Source of the DNA: Scatophagus argus
Taxonomy: Eukaryota > Chordata > Actinopteri > Scatophagidae
Reading direction: 5' to 3'
Assembly: GCF_020382885.2 (NCBI RefSeq)
Contig: NC_058511.1
Span: forward strand, 1,917,001-1,981,000
DNA length: 64,000 nucleotides
Under the pieces are notes generated by a model. It searched no databases. It was not told where the DNA came from and was given only the letters and a program-made list of their open reading frames with translations. Positions 38,292-50,219 of this stretch are shown piece after piece (the stretch's first letter is position 1; the number at the start of each line of letters is the position of its first letter). Both the position numbers and the translations under genes were made by a program.

Positions 38292-39429
38292 CTGTAAAGG
38301 CTTTCCTGGATGGAAAATTAGCACTGAATTGTTGTCAGCAGCCTGTCAAGGCTTCCCTCAAAACAGAGGATGAGCCATGGAGAATGAAAACACACACACA
38401 CACACACACTGTCGGAGATGTGGAAGTTTCTACATCAGTCATGCCATTCACACTCCAGAGTCATGCTTCCTGTTGCATATTTCATTTCAGGTAAGGTCAA
38501 ACACTCATGGAGTCATGGTATACAGCGGTGAGCAGTTCATTTTGACATTTCCCAGTTTCTAAACTCTTAGGCAACTTTTTTTTTTTTTCTGAGAAAAACT
38601 GCGTTTAGTGAAAGCGAAAGCTGAGTTTTTTAGTTGTAGGCACAGGAAACCAGAAGTTTCTAGATTACAACAGTCAGTCTTTGGGTTGAAATGACAGGAA
38701 ATGAGCAACAAGGAAAGGAAAATAAAGAAGAAATTCTGATCTAGATGTACGTCTACTGATTAACGTATAATGACTGATAATGTTCAGTTCATGTGTTTGC
38801 ACTGCTTCTTTTGAAAACAAGCAAATCACGTGTGAACATGTCCAGTTCACATGTGAAAGCTTTTTTCGGACAATATTTGATCCACGTGTGATATTTTCTT
38901 GAGGTTCTCCTACCACTGCTGATGAAAGTTCCTGCAGTAAACGTAGTACTTCTAACTCTAAAGCTGGCGCCTTTTGTAGCAAAGATGATAACAACTGTGC
39001 ATTTCTGAGGTAACTTCTCGCAGCTCCTGGCAGGAAATCCCCGTCTGTCTCAGCAGTGAGCAAACAAGATCACCTGACAGGATCACAGAAAGGTCACCTC
39101 ACAGCTACATGCAAGGCTATGTTTTCTAAACGTACCTGTCCGCCGATCTTCACTCCACAGTGAAGGTCGCCTCACCTTCTCAAATCCAAACCACCACAGT
39201 AAGCCATCGCACGCCACCCGTCTGCCCGTCTGTGTGTGCTTTTATACCCGCACTGATGAGATGTAACCACAGAATAAATAACCATCCTGTGTCATTCAGC
39301 TCGAGCGGCGCTGGTCACTCGTTAGTGTGGAACGTCAGGAATGGAAACTCATGTCAGTGTCAAAACAGGGAGAGGTGACGAAGAGGAGGGAGAGGAGGTA
39401 TTCACTTCGGTAATGTGGTGATCTTAATG

Positions 39430-39955
39430 AGTTTCACACAGCTGTTAGGACGAAGGGAGAAAGAGAGATGAGGAAGGGACAAAAAAGAAGAAAGGAGACT
39501 GGGTCAATAAGGGAAAAGGATGAAGAAGGGCTGAAAGAAAAAGGGGCCAGACAATGATGGAGGGATGAAAAGGACAAACAGGAAGAGAGGAACAGATGAG
39601 TGAGCGAAGGAGAGAACAGGGCAGGTGTATGGGTGAGAGAAAAGGGGGGACGCAAAGACAACAACTGAGAAGGAAAAAAGGAAAGGAAGAGAAGAGGAGG
39701 AGGAGGAGGAAGAGGAGAAGGTGGAGAGGAAAGAAGATCTAACAAGGAGAAGAAGAGCGAGAAAGGAAGGAAAAGCAAGAAGAAATGAGTTGGGAAAGGG
39801 AGACGAAAGAGAAAAGAAAGGAGAAGAGGAAGATGGGAAAGATAATAATGGAGGGATCTAAATGGGAAACTGAGAAGGGGAGGGGGATGAGGAAAGGAGG
39901 AGGAAAAGTCTGGGAGTAAGAAGGAGGGGGGGAGGAGGGGGGAGGAGGGGGAAGC
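39430..39955 (+). repeat. Polypurine tract abutting the ATF3 promoter
   Basis: About 520 bp nearly devoid of pyrimidine runs, ending in a G-rich segment with several GGGGG/GGAGG blocks at about 39924-39953. It stops about 40 bp before the first promoter elements of ATF3. Confidence 0.9.
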
Positions 39956-39991
39956 CTGTCCTGTTATGGCAGAGCTGCTCGGGGTTGCTCG

Positions 39992-40036
39992 ATTGCATCA
40001 TCGCAGGATAAGCCTTCTATAAATAGGATGACGTCA
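39992..40036 (+). promoter_or_regulatory. ATF3 upstream promoter module: CARE, TATA, CRE
   Basis: Three elements in 45 bp: ATTGCATCA (39992-40000; reverse of the C/EBP-ATF composite TGATGCAAT), TATAAATA (40018-40025) and a perfect palindromic CRE TGACGTCA (40029-40036). CRE and CARE are the known targets of ATF2/Jun, ATF4 and ATF3 itself. A start site would be expected near 40045-40055. Confidence 0.7.
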
Positions 40037-40090
40037 CCCCCCTCCCCCCCCACACCTCCCTCTCCTCCTCACTCTACTAGAGCTCGATGT

Positions 40091-40143
40091 TGCGTCACGA
40101 CGCCCCGCCCCCGTCCGCGTCTCATAAAAGCTGGTGATGCAAC
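40091..40143 (+). promoter_or_regulatory. ATF3 proximal promoter module: CRE-like, GC box, TATA, CARE
   Basis: The order is TGCGTCA (40091-40097), GC box around CCCCGCCCCC (40103-40112), TATA-like CATAAAAG (40123-40130) and TGATGCAAC (40135-40143). A C/EBP-ATF composite just after the TATA box is, as I recall, where the mammalian ATF3 promoter has its amino-acid response element. The predicted transcription start is therefore about 40150-40160. Confidence 0.75.
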
Positions 40144-40151
40144 GTACCGGC

Positions 40152-40257
40152 CACAAGCGCAACTTTACGCACCAGCAGGAAGAGGAAGAGAAGAGGAGCG
40201 CCTGAACTCTCAAAGGAGCTCTGAGTTTTTCTCCACGGCCACTCGAAGCTTGAACAG
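40152..40257 (+). other. atf3: ATF3 non-coding exon 1 (5' UTR)
   Basis: The start is inferred from the TATA position. The exon ends at a strong donor CAG/GTAGGT (intron begins 40258). There is no start codon with a useful frame. A 1.05-kb intron leads to the coding exon whose acceptor AG is at 41308-41309. A non-coding first exon is the known ATF3 gene structure. Confidence 0.7.
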
Positions 40258-41310
40258 GTAGGTTGGACTGTCGTGTGGGGGGGTGGGGGGTGAGGTCGGG
40301 GAGGTCCGTCCGCTTGCTTTTCGGGGAGAGGGGAGGTGCTGCGACAGCGTTAGGACCGCGGAGGAGTCCCGGTGCCGCTCCGCTGTCCCGGGACGCGTTA
40401 CCGAAAACTTCTGAGCTTCTCTCCTCTTGTACCAGGCGGACCGAATGAAAACAAAAGAGAGGGACAGTGATGCGTAGCAGTGAAGTGTGACTTTCTGAGG
40501 GATTTTACTCGCCAGTTCTGCATTTTAACACCTTCGGAAACTTGCACGAACCGGTGGCAGCCCGTCGCGTTGAGGCGTGAGAGCGAAGCTGCTGTCCGGG
40601 CGCAGCTGTGGAGGTGACAGCAGAGAGTTCGGGGTTGAGATGTGTGTCTGACCTGGTGTCACAGTTGATCATAGTAAACATCATAAGAATGTTACGGAGC
40701 TGTCAGTCATTTTCTCCGCGAGTCACTGCTGTGTTTGGATAACAAACATCCACACCTTTTGAAACCTCTCTTTTATTGTTTCAGTATTTGTTTGAGTTCA
40801 GGCGATGTTTGACCATAAATTATTCCTCCTCCCACTCGTCTTCTCGGATGCGCTGAAATCTTGACATTTGAACTCAAAGCTCATCCTACTCCTACAGCTT
40901 CAGTTCTGTTGTGTAATATTCGAGATCTTTATCATTATTACTCAGCAACAAGCTCTCAATAACTTCTCTATGGTTCATTTTATAATGACCTTATTATCTT
41001 TATGGTCTTTTTATCTGCTGTAATACGACTTCAGTCACTTTTTGTGCATTTGTGATACTTGCTGGTTTTTACTATATTTTGATCCTTCATGTTATTACTA
41101 TACCGTCTTTATATTCATTTGTAATGGTGTTTATATATTGACTTTAACTGTATTTTTTTAATCTACAAGACATTTTTATGAAGTAATTTGTCATAAAATC
41201 CTTGTGAATTTTATAGATTGTAATTTTTTAAAAAATGTTTCTACATTGAGCAAACTGACCCTCCTAAAAAACTCGGTGACTTTGACTGACTTGCTGACAA
41301 TGTTTCCAGA

Positions 41311-42472
41311 ATGATGCTGCAGCACTCAGGTCCCTCGCTGGCCGACATCAGCTGCTCCGCCCTGGTGCCCTGCCTGTCCCCACCGGGCACGCTCACCCTG
41401 GACGACTTCACCAATTTCACACCCATCGTGAAAGAAGAGCTGCGACTGGCCATCCAGAACAAGAGGCTGTCCAACGGGCTCAGCGCCGACATGAGCTCCG
41501 ACGGCGCCAGCTCCAGCTCGGACCGTCCCTCGGATAACCTCGCCTGTGGATCCGCTGTGAGGAGAGAGGTGAGGCGGAGGGGAAGCTTCCAGCATGTGCT
41601 CAGCTGTGTTTTTTGAGGCTGACTGTGATTTCCAAGTGTGTGTTTGGGTGAAATCTTGACCGTTTGTTCTTCTCTCTGGTTTTCAGATTTCTCCTCAAGA
41701 ACACGAGAGGAGGAAGAGGAGGAGGGAGAGGAACAAAATCGCTGCTGCCAAGTGTCGCAACAAGAAGAAGGAGAAGACAGAGTCTCTGCAGAAGGTAGAT
41801 TAAACTTTGGTCAAATTTCGAAATGATGGCAAAGATTCAGTGCTTTTGCCTTTTTTCATGGAAACTTTCAGCTCATTTTCACACCACAAGAATAAATTAT
41901 CAGTATCATGAAAAGTGCACTAATGATTTTAAAAAACTGGCAGTCCCAAACTTCTTCAATTAGGACTTCATCCTGATGCAGTAAAGTACCAGTCAGTGTG
42001 GAAGCTTTGTGTTTTTGTGTCAAGACACACCTGTAAGATCTTTACAATGTAAAGTAGGAAGCTTGTTTAACTAAGCTGTAACATCCAGATCAACAGAGAA
42101 GTACAGCATACTGATTTCGCCTCCTCCCTCTCTCTTCAACAGGAGTCAGAGAAACTGGAGAGTGTGAACGCCGACCTGAAGGCGCAGATCGAGGAGCTGA
42201 AGCAGCAGAAGCAGCAGCTGGTCTACATGCTCAACCTGCACAGGCCCACCTGCATCGTCCGAGCCCAAAACGGCCAAACGCCCGAGGACGAGAGGAACCT
42301 CTTCATCCAGCACATCAAGGAGAGCACCTTACAACTCCACAACCTCACCTCCTCCACCGACACCTCCTCCTCCTCCACGTCCACCTCCTCCACCACGTCC
42401 ACCTCCACATTAGCACCTCTAGACGGAGGTTTTCTGACCCTCGATCACATTCAGTGTGCCAGTCACCTATGA
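41311..42472 (+). CDS. atf3: Cyclic AMP-dependent transcription factor ATF3
   Basis: Stress-induced nuclear bZIP factor that binds CRE/AP-1 sites as homodimer or with Jun proteins. Coding exons 41311-41568, 41687-41794 and 42143-42472, all phase 0; 231 aa. It starts [13 protein letters not shown], with the family blocks [17 protein letters not shown] and [17 protein letters not shown]. The basic region [18 protein letters not shown] is residues 97-114; zipper leucines at 120, 127, 134, 141 and 148, then His155. The block [20 protein letters not shown] follows. Human ATF3 (181 aa) stops just after LQS; here 44 further residues follow (188-231), a Ser/Thr run and then [20 protein letters not shown]. 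The 41478-41560 part encodes a Ser/Asp-rich linker. JDP2 is the closest alternative, but exon layout, MMLQ start and synteny favour ATF3. Confidence 0.97.
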
Positions 42473-44800
42473 GTGATGAGGCGCTTCTTGCCACTTTTCT
42501 AAGACTCGCAAAGCTTCAACCCGCTGCCATCGATGTAGCACCGAAGAGTGTTGGAGAGGGAGGTGGAGCCGCCGCACAGGCTTGCGACCTGAGAATGACA
42601 GTGACGTAAAAATGAACACCACCTTCAGATGACTCCTCAGTCTCACTGACAAAGCTGCTGGAGAGAGAGAGACCTCCCACTCCCTGAAACTGAAGCTGCT
42701 GACTGGACAGGAAGTGATACACATCACCATGACGTACATTTTTTATTTTCAACATTACAGTCAGGGCCAAGGACAGAAAGCACTAAAAGAAAAAAAACAT
42801 AAACTGCAATTGCTTTTATTATTACTATTATTATTATTATTATTTACTGTTTTTTTGAATAGTTGAGAGTCTCAGTTATTGTCTGATTTTGTTTTTGTAC
42901 CAAAGTGTGATTTCAAGGTGATCAAGGCACATAATTTAACCGTTCACCCACAAAGTAGATGCAGATGTGTGAGTGTGTACAGAGCGTTTGAGTGGCAAGT
43001 CACTGACTTTAAAAAAGATATTGTTGTTTGTGCTTAGTCTATGAAAAGTAATATATTTATCAAGTAACTAGTGTATGTCATTACCGTATCAACCCTGTCT
43101 GCTTGTCCTTTATCGTCCTAAATTTGCTGCTACCACTAACCACTCAGGACCTACGTGAGCTTTAGAAGTTGATTTCATGTTGTTTTTCTTTTGCTGTTTA
43201 TATTGCCCAACTAAAGAGCTAACCTCATTACAAGTCAGGTTGTTTTTCTGTCAGTCAAGGTAGCAGTCACATGAGGGAAATGTACTTTGCAGGCAGGGTT
43301 TACAAATCTGCACTTAACGAGAAAAGCAAAAAACTAGAGTATGATCATGTAAGCGGATGATATCTTACTGTTCGTGAATGACTGTATTTAGGATGTTTGG
43401 TATGAAAATCCTCTTGGCTTAGAGGTGGGAACACAAAAGTTGCTGTGGAAACTGTCAAGACAAGTTTCCGATTTTACATGTTTATCATGCCTTAACTGGT
43501 AGCCAAAGTTACTTTTGTTTTAAAACTCAAAAAACTCACAGAATGGATTTGTGCTCATCTCAGCTGGTACTTTAAGTGCTGCAAAGGAAATCATAAAATT
43601 CCACCGTGGACATTAATTTGAAACTCACTGGCAAACAAAATTGCCTCAGAAAAATGAAATACTGTATATAATCTCACAAGTACACTTTATTTATCACTGC
43701 GGTCCCTCTTATCATAAACAGAACTAATGTTGCTTTTTACATCGTCTGTGACGATGAAGCTTCACGACTGTTATTTTTCAGACATGTTGTTTTCTACCTA
43801 AATTTGTGTAAATTGTATTGACTGTGCATTAAGCTGTGCTACTGTATGTAAACACCGGATGCCTCCTCTGGTCTTGACGGAGCAAAACAAACAAACAAAA
43901 AAAGATTGTTATTTTTTAAAATGTATTTTATGAACAGCATTTAGTTTGCAAGTTGTGTTCACTGGATATCGTTAGCTAGGTATCGGAAGTGCTGCATCAG
44001 CTTCTGGCTGGTCCTTTAACACACTTGACTCTGGCGTTGTAGAAGATGATGTGATTATTACACTCAGTGTTATGAACTTTATTAATGTCCAGGCTTTAAC
44101 TCACTGCCAAATATTTTCTCTCCTTCCACTCCCATTTCCTGCCGCTGGCCTGTTCGCTCTGTAGTGAAGAACCCTCAAAAGAGATGTGGTTTATTGCGCA
44201 AACAGAAACTGAGGGAGTGTGATGAGTGAGAATCGAGAAGCTTTCTATTCTATTTCCTGTCAAATCACAGAATCGGTCCAAAGTGTCACAGTCCCTCACA
44301 AAGCAGACTGAACACTGAACATGTTAGCACCATTCTTGCTCTCTTACAGTTCATAACAGAAGTGTAATAATTACTTTGTGTCAATTCACAGTGAGGACTG
44401 AAGTCTCATATATTATGTTTGCATGGTATACGTTTGAGAAAAGGTTCATATGTTGTGTATTCTGTAAGCGGTTGAAGGGACGCGGGCGTCGACGTGTGTT
44501 CGTAGTGTGTATGTTGTCTTTGGTGGTTAAAGTTGTTCGTTGTCTGGTTGCTAGTCGTGGCTAATAGCTGCTAGGCGCTGAGTTCGATGTGTATGTGTTC
44601 TACTGTGCCTGCTTCCACTGGAGGCTGTTTTGTTTGTCTGCCGCTGCTCGACTGTTGGAGCGTCGCAGCCTGAAGACACAAACTGTAGGCTGTCAGGTAA
44701 AACTGCACTGCTAATACCAATGTGTACTTCCATCCTCGTGATCTGTCCACTTTTGGTTTTGATACTTTATTAATTAAAATTATGCACTGCAAATCACCTC
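42473..44800 (+). other. ATF3 3' UTR region and downstream
   Basis: The 3' UTR certainly begins here; its end is unclear. AU-rich features typical of an unstable immediate-early mRNA are present: (TTA)n at about 42817-42845, and ATTTA pentamers for example near 43056, 43386 and 43690. The only decent hexamer I see is ATTAAA at 44773-44778, which would give a 2.3-kb UTR. No coding sequence. Confidence 0.5.
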
Positions 44801-45112
44801 TCATGGAGTCGTCTTTTTGGAGACAGATTGGATCTCGTTTCTGCCCACATGTACACAAATTCTGTCACTCAGTCATGCGAGCAACAGCCCTGCTGATCAC
44901 CTTTGAGCAGAGAAACAACAGTGTTTCCTCAGAATATTTACAGAAGCATGCACTGACAGATAAAAACAGGGAAGGAGCTGTAAGAGGAAACTGATCCTGA
45001 ATTTGCTGGGCCATCCATGTTGGCACATCATTTGTTTTTCACACACAGAAAACTTCATAACATAAACATGAGTTCACCTGCAAAGTGAGCAGAGCAGCTG
45101 TGTTTGTGCTGG

Positions 45113-45132
45113 AGACAAGACTGGACATGTCC
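45113..45132 (+). promoter_or_regulatory. p53-type response element
   Basis: AGACAAGACT is followed with no spacer by GGACATGTCC, a 19/20 match to two RRRCWWGYYY half-sites; the second half is perfect and palindromic. It lies 2.6 kb after the ATF3 stop. ATF3 is an established p53-responsive gene in mammals, so a link is plausible but inferred. Confidence 0.5.
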
Positions 45133-47228
45133 TCTCTGTCTGAGCGGAGAGACGGAGGGAGGGACAGACGGAGGGAGGGAGCTGAGCGCTGTACCAGAGA
45201 GATGCATGACTTAACGTTTGTTATCTCTCAAGATAACCAAAGCAAAACAAACCCACCCTTTCAATTGGTTGATGAGGGTCAACGTTTCCAAAAGACCATG
45301 TTTCCTTCTGTCGGGTTATGTTGAATCAGACACTCATGCAGTCTTTTGAAGTGTCATGAGCATATGACTGTTTGTCAGAGTTAACTGAATCAGCCATTGC
45401 AAAAGTTCAAAAGTCTTGGAACTTTTAATTTGATGTTATTTTAATATGCAAAACTGAAAAAAAGAGAGAGAAAGTCTGTTCAGGTGAGAGAACATTAACA
45501 CTCTGCTGGTGTTGTCAAGCTGAATAGCAGCACATACAACCAAAACTTTCATCAATCAGATGACAAAACACACCATATTATAGCTGCAATGAGTCGCTGC
45601 ATGCCGGATGGGTGGGGTTCACCAGGGTGGGACAAAGCTCAGGTACCAAAGGTCTAATTAAAGTTGTTGAAAGTCAGTTTAATGAACTCAAATTTGCAGC
45701 TAATTACACAATTAGCTAACAGTCGTGCAGCAGTGAACCGCACCCTTCCAGCTCACCACCAGCACACGTCAAACACTAACAAACCACCGTTATCGCCATC
45801 GTCTACCCGCCAGCATGAGTTTCTGGGATAAATCTGATCCACGGCACATCATCTTTACGTTATCTTCTGAAGTTAATCTGTTTATATAATAGTGAAAGTT
45901 GAGTCCTACAGCTCATTTCATTTAATTAAAGCTGGAATCAAAGAACTTCATTCGTGTAAGATCCACGTCAGCCGAGCTCTGCAGCTCCGTGAGAAAGCGG
46001 ATTCTGTGTGTTTGAAGGAAATGTTTCAGCCCAGGCTTCAGTATTGTTTGATACACAACTGGCACCTTAATCACAACTTAAAACTATCCAGGAATCAACA
46101 CCTGGATCAACTCCCTCTACCTGCTCTGACAGGCCGCCTTCCCAAACATTTCTCAGCTAATAACATTGAGTGCAGCACAGATTTACCTGGTAGCATTAGC
46201 ACAGGTGAGTCTGTGAGCATAACGCTCCTCTCCAGTAAGCACCAGTAAGCAGTATGTTAGCGTGTCGACATGCACAGCAGCAGGGCTGAAGGGACTGCAG
46301 ACACCCGTGTGTTTAACAACATGTTTTACTGAAAAGAAATATCCTAAAATACAGGTAGCTGCGGCTACATTTTCTCATTTATGTGTTTTTTTTTTCTTGT
46401 GAAGGGATGAACATGAAGAAGGAGGTCATGTTTCACCTGGTCACGGCATGTTTTCAGACGTGAGCCAAGGCTCAGCTGTCTTTCAGGGAGCGCAAACAGG
46501 ATCTGACATGACGGTGTTGGTCATGTAAACCATTTCATTCTTTTTCCCTGCTGAAATACTCTTCAGTCTGTCTGCCTCTCTGGTGTTGCAAAGCAGGAAT
46601 AAAGTTTTTGGTTTGTGTTGCTGAAGTCTCTGAACTTCAAGTTTCCATGGCTATTTTGAATGAATGTTGTTTTTCACAGCTTTTTTTCTCTTTTGATTCT
46701 CATATTTATGATCTCATATAATGAGTCTATTGTTGCTGGTCTGCTCCTCTGACTCACGCTCACACATATATGAATGTCCATCACACCTCCACACATGTGC
46801 GCAAACACAAAACGTCTGCACTACTTCAAGATCTCACCGTCTTCTAAATTTTATCAAACAAATTGACCTTGTTTTATCTAAACTATTATATAATCTATTA
46901 CAAAACTTTATCTCAAAGTGAGTTTAAACACACCACGTTTCTCTTGGTGGGAAAGTACGTTGGACCTGAAGCGGAAGAAAAAGTGAGAAGTTCAAGTTTC
47001 AGCAAACCCTGAACCTCGCGGAAACCAAAGTTTATTCTCGGGTCGGCTTTGGGTCATCACTGAGGTCCTTCTAAGTTCCAGGAAGTGATCACAACTTTTA
47101 CCACCAACTCATTGATGCTTCCAGGATTTGTCGTTGCTTCACTCGCTGTGGGTTAAAACCTGAAATCTGCATGTACTGTGGCTTTTGGTCCACACCAGTG
47201 GCTGCTCATCCCAGGCTGGAAATTGGTC

Positions 47229-47270
<42 letters not shown>

Positions 47271-47785
47271 GAAGGGGAGGAGGGTGAAAAGGAGAGGGAA
47301 AGGTGCTTTGTCATCCTCTTGATTGAGGGAGAAACTGATGCAACTCAGTCACAAGAGGACGCAAGGTGACTGATGCAACGTTTCTGTCACAATCTGTGAA
47401 CAGCAACATCCTGTGTGCTGAAGTCAAAGGTCACAGCTGGACACACAAACACATACTTTGTTGTGAAGTGTTCGCGAGATTGAGCACAGACACAACCAAA
47501 ATGCCTCTAAAGGGAGGAGGAAGTAAAACAGGCCACAGAACCATGAACAAACATCGGGGGAGGAGAAACACAATAAGGAAGAAGGAGTATTTAATCAAGA
47601 AGAAAAGATGATAAAAGACTGTAAAACAAGAAGACAAAATAAGAGAAAGCAAAGGATTCCAAAGATGTGCAGAACAGGAGGAAGTAAACTTCTTATGTTT
47701 TATTATTTCCTGTAAGAGAAGTTTTCAAAAAGTCTTCCTGGGTTAAAGTAAAGGAACTCTGATGGGGAATCTTTAGTTTTTGCAG

Positions 47786-47850
47786 TTAGATAGATATGAT
47801 AGATAAATAGATAGATAGATACTTTATTGATCCCAATGGAAATTCAAGAT
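47786..47850 (+). mobile_element. 3' tail of a teleost LINE/SINE retroposon
   Basis: GATA units run into TACTTTATTGATCCCAATGG and AAATTCAAG. The (GATA)n + TTTATTGATCCC signature is a familiar retroposon end in teleosts; only the terminal 60 bp are present. Confidence 0.65.
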
Positions 47851-50205
47851 ATACTGCCTGTTGTACTTGTACTTCTGACACGTCTGGTATAAAGGCATAA
47901 ATCCTGTACCATAGGTCGAAAAAAGGTGTGTGTGTGTGTTACTGTTGAGCCAGACTCTTCAACCACAACAGTAAAATCTGATGCGGTCAGAAATCAGTTA
48001 ACATGCAAATGCAACATGTCAAAAACATGCTCTAATGGGCCACCGCCGCTTCACCGCCGCTTCACCGCAGGACGATGCAACACGACCTGCGAGCTCACGT
48101 TCTGTCCCGCCTCCAGCAAACCACCGACAACAAGCAACAGAAGACACAGCCTGAAGCACCAAGATCAGGGCACAGCTAGCAAAACTCACACAGATCAGAG
48201 GTGAATCTGCTGCACGTCATCTCTCCTCTGCAGATCTTTAGCCTGAAGAACACGTCTGTTAGCAGCAGTCAGAGAAGATTCAAGCTTATAGGATTTCCTA
48301 AACTCTTGAACAAGTGCTCCAATCTCACACTTCAGTAAAAGTCACGCATTTAAATGATTACTTGTAGATCAAAAAAGTTTTATCTGAATCTTTAACATCA
48401 CACATCAAGTTGTACAGTATTTGACTCTAAACTGTAATGGAATAGAGGCATAAAGTAGAAGAAAATGGAAAAACAAGTATCTCACAATTGTACTTAAGTA
48501 CTTGAGCAAATATACCCATGGATACTTTCCACTACTTGCTTACAAGCTTGTTATAAATCCATCCAGCTGTTCAAACCCCTGCCAACATGCTGATGTTGTC
48601 ACAACAGTATTCAACTCGCTGAGATTAAATATCGCTGAACTTTGCAGATGACTGAATGTCTGAAGAGTCAGGAACCTTCAAGCATAAAGGGCAGTTTCAA
48701 TATAAGGTAGGGAGTTCATATTTACTGATATGAAGGGACCAGACAGATCACAGCATGTGTCAACAGCAAGTGTGTGGGTTATCTTCACCAGTGACATTTT
48801 CAAGGAATTCGGTTGTACGATGAGGGTGATTTCACATGAGTAAAGAAATGTGTTGTGATTGGCAGAGAAATACAGACACGAATCTGCTTAAAGAGGAAGA
48901 GAAGTAGATCCAAACCTGAGGGGGTAACGAGGCGTTTGAGATTTCTCAATACTCACATGAAATGAGTCAAAAATTTCTCACTGAGCTCTGGGAAAGCTTC
49001 AGTGAAATTTGTTAGAGGAAGTGATGGAATTTATTACATGAATTAATGTAGATTTTAAAAAACATGTGCAATAAATGTGTTGTGGTGTGTTATAGATGTG
49101 TCTTATTCCTGTTCAAGATGTCTCCCAGCACCAATCTGCTCTCTTTTTGACTTTTGCACTTATGCCCTCATTTTTTCTGAAATCAGTGAAATTCTGCAGG
49201 TGTTTGAAACATGAACCTCTAATGAAAATCCGTCTCCCTCTCTCTTTGCCTCATCAGCAAGCGAGATTTAAATTCATATGACTCTCCATCAACAAAGGAT
49301 GAAGATCACAGTTTTCCCACCGTGTCAGGCCATCTGCTATCTGACTGATTAACGCATTCCTACAAGTTTCTGTTGCTCTGTACATGACGGCCGCTAATGA
49401 AGAAGAAGGGAGGAAAAGATGAACGTGACAGTTGTCCTCATAAAGCTTTTACAGTTCTTAAGCAGGTACGTTTACAGTAAGAGAGACAGATGAGGAAGTA
49501 ATTGAAGCGGGAGTCCCAAAGACCCACATGGGAGAAGTTTTCCTTCAGCCTGTTTCAACCCCAGTCACAATCTGTTCCTAAACTAAAGTACGAAGAATTC
49601 ATTTTCAAAACTGAAAAGTCAGCTAAATATAAAATAAGAAATCAGTGCTGACTTTTGACTCATTCATACTCCAATAACTGCTCCCTGTGTGTACTTTATC
49701 ACTCTTTATATCACGTCGTGTGATACCCTAAGAAATCTTCCATAAACACGTGTGCCTGGAAGAGTTTTCTGCAAGAAGAGATCGTGTCAATCCTCTGCCA
49801 ATCTGTACCCCTGGTAAAAGCCTTTATTCTGCCTTGACCCGAGTGTCAGAAAAAGAATCTGAAACATTTGTAATCAGCACATCTGCGACGGCCATCACAA
49901 ACCTTCCACGTAGCTGTTAACAAAATGGCTCTGAACAATAAATCATTGATAAGTTCAGTGATGAAATACACTGGCACTGCTGTGTATACTCTTCCAGGGA
50001 AGTTTCACAATAATTCACTCCACAGTTCAGCAGAAGTGTGTTTACAAGCGTGGAAGGAGGGAGGTGTGTGTGTTCTGGTGTGTTTTCTGTGGGAAAACAA
50101 CCTGTAGCTTAGCCAACACGCCTCCACTTCTTCCGACTGCACTAAAGTGAAGTCGGAAGATACGAGCTGATACGAGCGCTGCGATTTGAGCTGTACTGCA
50201 GCCTG

Positions 50206-50219
50206 CCACCAGGGGGCGA
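50206..50219 (+). promoter_or_regulatory. CTCF-type core motif
   Basis: CCACCAGGGGGCGA fits the core at 13 of 14 positions, including the whole CCACCAGGGGGC block. It lies about 2 kb beyond the 3' end of BATF3. Motif evidence only. Confidence 0.55.

Noticed and set aside
45892-46248. 118-codon frame downstream of ATF3
   Set aside because: No family resemblance and no codon or splice support; treated as chance. It is not similar to GARIN4, the gene found here in human.
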